Shown here: positions 16,094 through 23,613 of the stretch, one piece after another
How the letters are laid out: each line of letters starts with the position of its first letter
How positions within the stretch are numbered: the stretch's first letter is position 1
Origin: Lachnospiraceae bacterium MD335
GTDB lineage: Bacteria; Bacillota; Clostridia; Lachnospirales; Lachnospiraceae
Assembly: GCA_000403335.2 (NCBI GenBank)
Contig: KE159628.1
Span: 766,430 to 800,674 of the forward strand
Reading direction: 5' to 3'
DNA length: 34,245 nt
Position numbers and translations under genes: made by a program
Notes under the pieces: model-generated
What the model was told of the DNA's origin: nothing
The model's input: the letters and a program-made list of their open reading frames with translations, nothing else
Database searches by the model: none

Positions 16094-17572
16094 ATGGAAA
16101 AAAAAGAAAAAATATATTCCATTTTAATAATTGTGTTAACGGGGCTATCACTTGTACCTTTGATTATTTTGTGTAAATATAATCACCCTTCAGCGGACGA
16201 TTTTAATTATTCTATTGCGACATTTCATGAATGGAATAGTTCACATTCCATATGGAAGCTCATAGGCGCTGCTATAGACACATCAAAAAATTTCTATAAT
16301 AGTTGGCAAGGTTTATATTCATCAGCTTTCTTTTTAGCACTTCAACCTGCTATCTTCGGCGAGAAATATTATATTGTTACTGGCATAATAATGCTTTCTA
16401 TAATTGTTTTTAGTACATGTTTCTTTTTTGCATTTCTTACAAAGAAAATAATGGAGGCATCTCTTTTAGAGGGCGTTGTAATAGGAAGTGCGGCTTCATT
16501 TTTGATGATTCAGTTTATGCCTTCATGTGTTCAGGGGCTTTACTGGTATAATGGAGCAATTAATTATGGTCTATTTTATGCAATATTCTTAATGTTGATA
16601 TGTTCCATGATAAGTTTATACGGAACATCTAATAAAAAAGATACTATCAAAATGTTTTTTACTTGTTGTCTATTAGGATTTCTCCTTGAAGGCGGAAATC
16701 ATGTTACTGCTTTTATGGGGTTACTATCTGTTTTTTGCTTTATGATAATAGAAATAGTCCAAAATAGAAAAGGAAAAATAATAGGACTTAGTATAATTTT
16801 ACTGTTTATGACTATGTGTTTTTTGACAAATATATTATCACCAGGAACTAAAATAAGACAGGCGGGACTAAATGAATATAAAATGAATTTTGTACACAGC
16901 ATAAAAAATGCTGTTTTGGGTGGTATAAAAAATATTAATTCATGGTTAGATTTAGCGCCAATAATTATTGTAATATTGGTAATGCCAATTTTTCTGAAAC
17001 TAATAAAAAATATACGAAATAAATATAATTTTAGATTTACATATCCCTTTCTTGTCTTCGTTTTGTCAATTGCATGGATTTGCATAATGTATTGCCCTCC
17101 GGTATATGCTATGGGTTATTTAGGAGAGGGACGGCTGCACAACATAGTTTATTTTAATTTTATTATTTTATTTTTTGTCAATATTTTTTATTTTACCGGA
17201 TGGATATTATGCAATCTTAGTGAGCAAAAAGAGGTTAAGCATTCGTATATTAATACGACTTGGATATGCTGCATGGCTGTTTTGCTAATAGGATTATGTA
17301 TTTCCAACTGGGGTAGTTCTTGGAGTGCAGAAGCAATTAGCAAACTAAAATGGGGAGAGCCACAGTGGTATTCCCAACAAGCATACGACAGGCATAAAAA
17401 GTTGCTAAATTCAGCAGGACAGGATGTAATTGTGGAGGAATATTCCGTTAAACCGGAAATTTTATTTTTTGATGATATAACTGATAATCCGGAGGATTGG
17501 AGAAATTCATCTGTAAAAGGATTTTATGATTTAAATAGTATAGTAATTGAAAATACGGGGGGGGGGTACTAA
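16094..17572 (+). CDS. Phase-variable polytopic GT-C-like glycosyltransferase (3' end frameshifted, OFF)
   Basis: A 492-residue membrane protein as sequenced, with about ten transmembrane segments. The start is ATG 16094 because GGAGG at 16084-16088 has the right spacing; an ATG at 16082 is less likely. HPSADDFNYS (residues 31-40) puts two Asp in the first extracellular loop, as in GT-C enzymes that use polyprenyl-phosphate sugars; the protein resembles the DUF6056-like membrane proteins of Gram-positive glycan loci. It ends T-G-G-G-Y-stop on a run of ten G at 17557-17566. With 11 (or 8) G the frame continues for 62 codons to TAA 17752-17754, two bases before the next start. The assembled allele is therefore read as truncated or OFF. 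Confidence 0.75.
   Translation: MEKKEKIYSILIIVLTGLSLVPLIILCKYNHPSADDFNYSIATFHEWNSSHSIWKLIGAAIDTSKNFYNSWQGLYSSAFFLALQPAIFGEKYYIVTGIIMLSIIVFSTCFFFAFLTKKIMEASLLEGVVIGSAASFLMIQFMPSCVQGLYWYNGAINYGLFYAIFLMLICSMISLYGTSNKKDTIKMFFTCCLLGFLLEGGNHVTAFMGLLSVFCFMIIEIVQNRKGKIIGLSIILLFMTMCFLTNILSPGTKIRQAGLNEYKMNFVHSIKNAVLGGIKNINSWLDLAPIIIVILVMPIFLKLIKNIRNKYNFRFTYPFLVFVLSIAWICIMYCPPVYAMGYLGEGRLHNIVYFNFIILFFVNIFYFTGWILCNLSEQKEVKHSYINTTWICCMAVLLIGLCISNWGSSWSAEAISKLKWGEPQWYSQQAYDRHKKLLNSAGQDVIVEEYSVKPEILFFDDITDNPEDWRNSSVKGFYDLNSIVIENTGGGY
17557..17566 (+). repeat. Poly-G tract 1 (G10), slippage site, OFF
   Basis: Ten G preceded by AATAC and followed by TACTAA. Current frame: stop directly after the tract. Nine G: stop after a few codons. 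Eleven G: open to 17754. Confidence 0.9.
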
Positions 17573-17754
17573 AATGCAAGCTTAAACTACCTTATGCATT
17601 AGCGTATATTATGTTGAAAACATGCAGTACATTTATATATGTTAAAACGCTGATCTCTATACAATTTTGTATATTTCATAGAAGAGGTATTCGAATATAT
17701 AACAAATGTGATGTAGCAAAAGCAATAGGATATTTAATGATAGAGGAAGGTTAA
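17567..17754 (+). pseudogene. Out-of-frame C-terminal extension of the 16094 gene
   Basis: Read in the frame entered with one additional G, this stretch gives 62 codons without a stop, beginning VLKCKLKLPYALAYIMLK and ending IGYLMIEEG before TAA at 17752-17754. The ribosome site AGAGGAAGG of the next gene lies inside it. Such tight packing against the next ATG (17757) is what a genuine gene end looks like in this operon. In the assembled phase it is untranslated. Confidence 0.65.
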
Positions 17755-17756
17755 AA

Positions 17757-19250
17757 ATGAGTAAAGCTAATAGTAAGGTAGCGCAATTTTTTGTATATGG
17801 GATTATTTTAGTTATTTCTTTATATTTTATGGTTGGAAAAAGTACATATTTTGTTGATGAAATTTATTCATTTGGGTTATCTAATAGCAATTATATGCCT
17901 TTTCTTCCAAGTGATGATACATGGAAAACTCCAGATTATTATTTGGATTATTTATCCGTAATAAACGATGGTTTTGACTATAAATCTGTATGGTTTAATC
18001 AATCGGTAGATGTTCATCCTCCGTTGTATTATAGCATAATTCACTCCATATCATCGATATTTAAGGGAATATTCTCTAAATGGATCGGATTAGGCATTAA
18101 TATAAGTGCAATGATAGGTGTTTACTGGTTATTGTATAAAATAAGCGTAAGTACAGGGGGGGGGTATAAAGGAGGGCTTTTTTCCTCGATTTTATATGGC
18201 AGCTCATACTGGTATTATTCAGATTTGCTGTTTATAAGAATGTATGCATTAACTGCTTTCCTTTCAATACTTCTTTTATATCTGCATATTCAGTTTTATC
18301 AAAAAAATAAAATGAACCTTGCAGATTATATTAAATTATTTTTTTCACTCATGTCCGGAATGCTTACGCACTATTTTTTTGGTGTGTACGCGTGTTTTTT
18401 GTGCATTATATTTTGTTCTATAATATTAAAGCGAAAAAAATATAAGGAAGTCTTATTATATATAATCACCTTGGCACTGTCAGGAATATTTTATATTAAG
18501 ATATGGCCTCATATTTTTAATCACGTGTTTGGAAATACTGGAAATGGATTATTTGACATTCTTTTTTCATTTAATGAGTTTCATGCATTGGGTAATGTTA
18601 TAAAAATATTTAAAGAGCATTCTTTCGGTTATATTGTATTACCGATTGTTCTGTGTGTTATGTGGGTGCTTTTCCGGAAAAAGGTATATAACAAAGGACT
18701 ATTTTTATTATTATTGTTACCGCCTGCTTTAACAATATTGGTGACAGCAGGGAAAATAATGCAGTCAGAAAGATATATGTATCCGTTTATCCCTTGCATA
18801 ACGGTATTTATATCATTTTACTTTTGCCATATTATTAAGGATTGTAAGTCAGGACAGTATATATTTTATCTAACTGCCGTGATAGCGGCAGTGTGCAATC
18901 TAGTAAATATGAATCCTAGTTTTTATAAATATTATGACGATTATTATATGAAAGAAATGTCTGCTCTTGATGGACTTAATTGCGTTTATATAAATGAAGG
19001 CTGGGCGAAGTATACGGCAAATGTTCCGGAATTTATACAGTATTCGAATATATATGTCACAAATAGTAATGATATAGCATGGATGTCTAACGATAAAATA
19101 GTGCAAAAGAGCAATCAGTTGATAATTTATATTGATTACATATATGATTCGGATACAATATTAAATAATATTTTAAGTTTTACAGACTATTCTAAATATG
19201 CGTTAATGACGGATACTTATTCCGCCAAAGTTTATCTGCTTGAAAAATAA
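17757..19250 (+). CDS. Phase-variable GT-C glycosyltransferase (PMT_2/GT39-like), ON
   Basis: A 497-residue protein with about ten to eleven transmembrane segments and two acidic sites in outward loops: FVDEIYS (residues 32-38) and VDVHPPLYYS (84-93). The D/E pair plus HPPLYY is the signature of the ArnT/PMT-like GT-C superfamily, which transfers sugars from polyprenyl phosphate to acceptors outside the membrane. AGAGGAAGG at 17742-17750 is the ribosome site. Nine G at 18156-18164 code Gly134-136 in the loop after the third or fourth helix; the frame is intact. One additional G gives a stop at the second codon after the tract (GTA TAA), and one fewer G stops after about 25 codons, so slippage would switch the gene off. 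Confidence 0.82.
   Translation: MSKANSKVAQFFVYGIILVISLYFMVGKSTYFVDEIYSFGLSNSNYMPFLPSDDTWKTPDYYLDYLSVINDGFDYKSVWFNQSVDVHPPLYYSIIHSISSIFKGIFSKWIGLGINISAMIGVYWLLYKISVSTGGGYKGGLFSSILYGSSYWYYSDLLFIRMYALTAFLSILLLYLHIQFYQKNKMNLADYIKLFFSLMSGMLTHYFFGVYACFLCIIFCSIILKRKKYKEVLLYIITLALSGIFYIKIWPHIFNHVFGNTGNGLFDILFSFNEFHALGNVIKIFKEHSFGYIVLPIVLCVMWVLFRKKVYNKGLFLLLLLPPALTILVTAGKIMQSERYMYPFIPCITVFISFYFCHIIKDCKSGQYIFYLTAVIAAVCNLVNMNPSFYKYYDDYYMKEMSALDGLNCVYINEGWAKYTANVPEFIQYSNIYVTNSNDIAWMSNDKIVQKSNQLIIYIDYIYDSDTILNNILSFTDYSKYALMTDTYSAKVYLLEK
18156..18164 (+). repeat. Poly-G tract 2 (G9), slippage site, ON
   Basis: Nine G between GTACA and TATAAA, read as three Gly codons. Any change not divisible by three truncates the GT-C protein near residue 137-162. 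Confidence 0.9.
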
Positions 19251-19292
19251 TTTTGTCGTTCGGGTCTAATAATGGAATTTGCGGAGGATATC

Positions 19293-21182
19293 ATGTTTTT
19301 AATTAATATTGGAGGATTTCTTTTTCTGTGTTTGATTTTATCCTGGTATTATAAAGAGACGTTGGCAACAGTACTTCCTTGTGGTACTGGAGTTCTCATT
19401 TGTCTTTTATATATATTGGCTTTTTTTCAAAAGCTAAGTAGTATAAACATTATAAATCTATGCTTTATACTTTTGGCAATAATATTGATAATTAAAAGAA
19501 AAGATGCCTTTAACTATATTAAGAATGAAATATTTTCGGCATCTGCAGTAATTATATTTGTTACTTACTTCACAATTTTTTTATGTGTTAAAGATAAAAT
19601 GATTACGCATTGGGATGAACTCGGAGTATGGGGACTTGAAGTAAAAAGTATTTATTTTATGAATGGGTTTGCTGATAAATATAAATTTACAGCAATAGGA
19701 TATGCAGACTATTTTCCCGGACAGATGTTATTTGAATGGTGGACATGTAATTTTAGCCCGTATGTATTTAAGGAAGGTTTGGCGTATGTAGGGTATTATT
19801 GGTTATACGCAACATTTCTGATGCCGCTTTTAAAATATGCTGGGCCTAAAAAGAAGCATTATGCAGTTCCTTTGGGCATTGTGTGGGTAGTCTTTATTAT
19901 GCTGCTTCCCGGAGTAACAGGCACATTTGGATATAGGTTTTTATCTGCTGAATTATTAATCAGTGCTGTATTTGCATACTGCCTATTCCAATATATTGAT
20001 ATACATAAACATAACACATCATTTTCTATTATAAACTTAATGCTTTGTACAATGCAGTTAATGATGTTTAAAGAAACCGGGATATTATATGCAATATTAT
20101 CGTTATTGTTTGGTTGCATTATATTAACAGGAAAAAAAGAAAGAGGGTTTTATAGGAATGTTGATATGATGGGCTATACGGGTGTAATAATCATTTCATT
20201 TATATCAAGTATTCCAGTAATTATATGGAAAATTTATTGCAAAATATTGGAAAGAGGAAAGTATTTTGATAATGCAACAAAACATTTAGTCGCTTCTTTG
20301 AGTGAGCATAATTATCAGGTTGATGAAAATGCCGGATTATATATAACTGCTTTTCTTGAGGCGTTATTTAAAGAGCCATTACATGAAGATAAGACAGTTT
20401 TTATGGATATGACCGTAGCTTTTTGCGTTTTATTGATTTTGTGTTTGGTTGTTTATATCTATAAAGAAGGAAGATTGACAGGTAAAGAATGCAGAAAGAT
20501 ATGCTTGTTCTATATTGTATCATTTATATTGTCTTCAATTGCTTTAATAGGTATGCACATTTTTATCTTTCGGGAAGACCAGTATATAGAAACATCAACA
20601 ATGATAAAAAGTATATCAAGATATTTAGAGCCTATGTTTTTTGGGATTCTCATTTTCTTGTTTTATTTGTTAATATCAGGCAATACAACTCCTATGAGCA
20701 AGCGGAAGAATATTATCCTATGTATGGGAGTCATTCTGTTATGTACAAATTACAAAATGGCATATGATTCTATTATTAATTATAAGAGCAGGATAGAAGT
20801 TGTTAATGCAGATCGAGAAATAATTCTTCAAAATTATGCAGATCTATTTAAGGATTTACAGCGATCGGATACTGTATATTGTAATAGAATTTTATGCTTG
20901 GAGCCTGTTAATAATTTGGGATATGAAAGATTGCTCCGATATTTAGTTGCTCCAAATTCTTTAATTCTGCAGCAAGTTGCTTCTGATAAAAATGTTGATG
21001 CATTTAAAGAGGATATTAAATATGATGTAACCAATAATCATTGTGAATATATTTTCTTTTATAATATTGAAACAGAATACTTAAATGCAGCTTTTGGAGA
21101 AAATGCAGGTTGTTTAACAAATACATTAATGCATGTTAATGTTAATGAAAACGATGATATAGTATTTAGTTATGTTAAATAG
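19293..21182 (+). CDS. Polytopic GT-C-like membrane protein
   Basis: A 629-residue protein with roughly eleven or twelve transmembrane segments and a C-terminal extracytoplasmic region of about 130 residues. ATG 19293 is preceded by GCGGAGG (19281-19287) with a five-base spacer, better than ATG 19272. In the first large outward loop HWDELGVWGLEVKSIYF carries the Asp-Glu pair typical of GT-C transferases and O-antigen-ligase-like proteins. It follows the 17757 gene by 42 bases and precedes the GT2-GtrA gene by 30 bases. It is the only gene of the left arm without a poly-G tract. Probable role: transfer of a polyprenyl-linked sugar to the exported polysaccharide (inference). Confidence 0.75.
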   Translation: MFLINIGGFLFLCLILSWYYKETLATVLPCGTGVLICLLYILAFFQKLSSINIINLCFILLAIILIIKRKDAFNYIKNEIFSASAVIIFVTYFTIFLCVKDKMITHWDELGVWGLEVKSIYFMNGFADKYKFTAIGYADYFPGQMLFEWWTCNFSPYVFKEGLAYVGYYWLYATFLMPLLKYAGPKKKHYAVPLGIVWVVFIMLLPGVTGTFGYRFLSAELLISAVFAYCLFQYIDIHKHNTSFSIINLMLCTMQLMMFKETGILYAILSLLFGCIILTGKKERGFYRNVDMMGYTGVIIISFISSIPVIIWKIYCKILERGKYFDNATKHLVASLSEHNYQVDENAGLYITAFLEALFKEPLHEDKTVFMDMTVAFCVLLILCLVVYIYKEGRLTGKECRKICLFYIVSFILSSIALIGMHIFIFREDQYIETSTMIKSISRYLEPMFFGILIFLFYLLISGNTTPMSKRKNIILCMGVILLCTNYKMAYDSIINYKSRIEVVNADREIILQNYADLFKDLQRSDTVYCNRILCLEPVNNLGYERLLRYLVAPNSLILQQVASDKNVDAFKEDIKYDVTNNHCEYIFFYNIETEYLNAAFGENAGCLTNTLMHVNVNENDDIVFSYVK

Positions 21183-21212
21183 ATGAATCGAGAGGAAGGG
21201 TAAAAAATAAAT

Positions 21213-22280
21213 ATGGCTGAAATAAAAATACCAGTGCTTATTCCAGCATATCAACCAAATGAAATGCTGTTGAAATTAATTAAGGAATTAAAAAGTATTG
21301 GAATTACAGACATTGTAATTGTAGACGATGGCAATACTAGGGGGGGGTATGATATTTTTGAGAGTATCGGGCAGATGTTTGATTGTGATATTGTACGGCA
21401 TTGCGTGAATATGGGAAAAGGGAGAGCTTTAAAAGACGGATTTAATTATTGTATATGTAAATATCCTAATTTGTATGGTTGTGTAACTGCTGATGCAGAC
21501 GGGCAGCATACGCCAGAGGATATTTATAAGTGTATGAAAGCTCTTGCGGAAAACAGGGAAATGCTTATCTTAGGATGTAGAGATTTCGATCAAGAAAATG
21601 TTCCTGTCAAAAGTAAATTAGGAAATAAAATTACAAGAACCATTTGCAAATGGTTTTGTGGCATTAATGTATCAGATACACAAACGGGTTTAAGGGCTAT
21701 TCCTAAGAAATTTATGGAACATTTGTTAAATGTCAGCGGCGAACGCTTTGAGTTTGAAACCAATATGTTATTGGAGACAAAAGGAAGGTGTGAGATAAAA
21801 GAAGTAACAATTCATACGGTTTATGATTCAAAAGAGAACCATGCAACACATTTTGATCCAATAAAGGATTCAATTAAAATTTATAAAATACTTGGCAAAA
21901 CGTTTCTTCGGTTTGTTTTTTCTTCATTCTCTTCAAGCTGCATTGATTTGGCGTTGTTTTCTTATTTTGTATTTTTATTAAAAGAAAAAGATACGGTTTT
22001 TTACGCAGCTTTAGCAACGATTTTGGCAAGAGTCATATCAGCTGTATATAATTATATTATTAATTATAAAATTGTGTTTAAGAGCACGGAAAAACACAGA
22101 ATGTCTACCTTAAAATATTTTTTTCTTGCAATTATACAGATGCTATTCAGTGCGGTATTGGTTACTACCGGCATAAAAGCATTTTACTTTTTACCGGAAA
22201 TATGGATTAAAGTAATAGTAGATATCGTTTTATTTTTTATCAGTTTTATTATTCAAAGAAAATATATTTTTAAGGTTTAG
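21213..22280 (+). CDS. GT2-GtrA fusion: polyprenyl-phosphate sugar synthase plus flippase, phase-variable, ON
   Basis: A 355-residue fusion. Residues 1-220 are a DPM1/GtrB-like GT2 (VLIPAYQPNEML, VDDGNTRGG at 37-45, ADADGQH at 93-99, DTQTGLRAIP), which would load a sugar onto undecaprenyl phosphate. Residues 226-355 are a GtrA domain with four transmembrane helices (FLRFVFSSFSSSCIDLALFSYF to FFISFIIQRKYIFKV), the proposed flippase of three-component glycosylation systems. Both partners of the GT-C enzymes upstream are therefore supplied in one protein. Eight G at 21340-21347 code Arg43-Gly-Gly directly behind the catalytic DDG; one more G yields GTA TGA, a stop at once. GAGGAAGGG upstream is the likely ribosome site. 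Confidence 0.87.
   Translation: MAEIKIPVLIPAYQPNEMLLKLIKELKSIGITDIVIVDDGNTRGGYDIFESIGQMFDCDIVRHCVNMGKGRALKDGFNYCICKYPNLYGCVTADADGQHTPEDIYKCMKALAENREMLILGCRDFDQENVPVKSKLGNKITRTICKWFCGINVSDTQTGLRAIPKKFMEHLLNVSGERFEFETNMLLETKGRCEIKEVTIHTVYDSKENHATHFDPIKDSIKIYKILGKTFLRFVFSSFSSSCIDLALFSYFVFLLKEKDTVFYAALATILARVISAVYNYIINYKIVFKSTEKHRMSTLKYFFLAIIQMLFSAVLVTTGIKAFYFLPEIWIKVIVDIVLFFISFIIQRKYIFKV
21340..21347 (+). repeat. Poly-G tract 3 (G8), slippage site, ON
   Basis: Eight G between AATACTA and TATGAT, in the nucleotide-binding loop of the GT2 domain. Loss or gain of one base ends the protein before either domain is complete. Confidence 0.88.
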
Positions 22281-22306
22281 ATACAAGGTTTTATTTTGAC
22301 AGCCTG

Positions 22307-22330
22307 AAGGGTCAAACCAGTTTGACCCTT
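22307..22330. terminator. Perfect hairpin between the converging arms
   Basis: AAGGGTCAAA (22307-22316) and TTTGACCCTT (22321-22330) form a 10-bp stem with a CCAG tetraloop in the 57-base gap between the convergent genes. There is no long T-run on either side, so it is a bidirectional terminator only by position; it may instead be an attenuating or strand-separating hairpin. Confidence 0.55.
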
Positions 22331-22337
22331 ACAATGT

Positions 22338-23599
22338 CTACTTACTGTCAGTTAACATACATTTCTCTATACCGACTAAAAGGGCAAATATTGAAACGCT
22401 TAGTTCCCTGTATGTAAACCAATAATGAACGTAGGAATGTGTCCCTGCTACCAAATACCAGCAAAATGGTATTAAAGAAACTAAGATAAATGGTAAAAAG
22501 CATAAACACCTTTGTTTTAAATTTATCACCTTTTCACTTCGTATAAACCGTCTGATATAATAAATGCTTATTAACAGGCAACTAATAATAATAGGCATTT
22601 TATTTATCACCTTCATATTATTTGAAATAATCTGTAATATCTGAACACTTTTTTCCTGATATTCCATTGATGTATATACTGCTGCCTTTCCTAATGCATC
22701 TATAAATAGATTTTCGTTTAATAATATACTTCCTATTATCCATTTCCCACACCACATTCCAAGATACCCTATGCTCCATATTAACGAATGGCTAATTACT
22801 TTTCTTACAGCTATTGTCCAAGAATCCTCTTTTTCCAAGAGTAAAACAAGAGGATAGCCCAATGTTACTAACGGATATGTCAGAAAGTCAAAAAAAGCTG
22901 TTAAAATACCAAGGTTGAAAAGCAAAAACATGCCTTCTTTTTCTGATAATATATTATGTTTTAAAATATAGATAACACTTAATAACATTAAATAATAAAC
23001 TGTCGAAAATTGAAAAGATAATGATATTGCAACCGGGTTAAGCATCAATATAGAAACTATAAATTCACAAGAATATTTAAAATGTCCATACCCCATGTGC
23101 CACAAAATATAACTAATCAGTGCAATCTGCACAAACATATTTATTGCCCTAATATCTGACAGATTAAAAAGAAAAAGTAATGGCTTTAAAATCACTAAAT
23201 AACCATGCCAGTATCTGGAATATGATACGTTATATGTATCTCCGCTAACATTATTTGCATAATACTCCAGTGACGTTACTGGCGCTTCTCCTCTGTACTC
23301 TGTTCGAAATACTTTCATTGCTTTTTCAACAGTTTTTTCAGCTCCTGAATATATAGCATTTAGAAGCATTATGGAATCTGTCCAGCCATCTAACTGACTC
23401 ATTTCATACCCTCTTATTAACTGAGGATAACTTCCATCAAAGTCATACAGTTTCGCTGATTGCATCACATTCGTCTTTATACGCTCTACAGGTAAACTAT
23501 ATACCATTAGCATTAGCAGGACTGCACCCAAAATGCCTAAGCATAATACCCCCCCCCCGTAGTAACTGCTTTTAATATATCAGATACCTTTTTAAACAT
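22338..23599 (-). CDS. Phase-variable GT-C-like membrane protein (frameshifted at poly-G near the start, OFF)
   Basis: The natural start is ATG 23599-23597, with AAGGAGAG at 23606-23613 and a six-base spacer, 14 bases after the upstream gene. It gives MFKKVSDILKAVTTGGG and then, with ten G (23549-23558), reaches Y-Y-A-stop. With 11 or 8 G the frame passes into VLCLGILGAVLLMLMVYSLP, a clean first transmembrane helix, and continues to the stop at 22338-22340 (about 418 residues, eight or nine membrane segments). Without this the long open frame begins only at a TTG (23531) in the middle of the helix. Outward-loop acids such as QLDGWTDSIML are compatible with a GT-C transferase. It is the last gene of the right arm, OFF in this assembly. 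Confidence 0.78.
23549..23558 (-). repeat. Poly-G tract 4 (G10 on the - strand), slippage site, OFF
   Basis: Ten C on the + strand. On the coding strand it reads TTACTAC, ten G, TATTATGC. It lies 45 bases after the start codon, and a frame error here removes essentially the whole protein. Confidence 0.9.
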
Positions 23600-23613
23600 A
23601 CCGTTCTCTCCTT

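Noticed and set aside
19859-20119. Short open frames inside the membrane-protein genes (also near 16699, 20489, 25154 and 30975)
   Set aside because: They are antisense or shifted-frame shadows in A+T-rich genes with no ribosome site.
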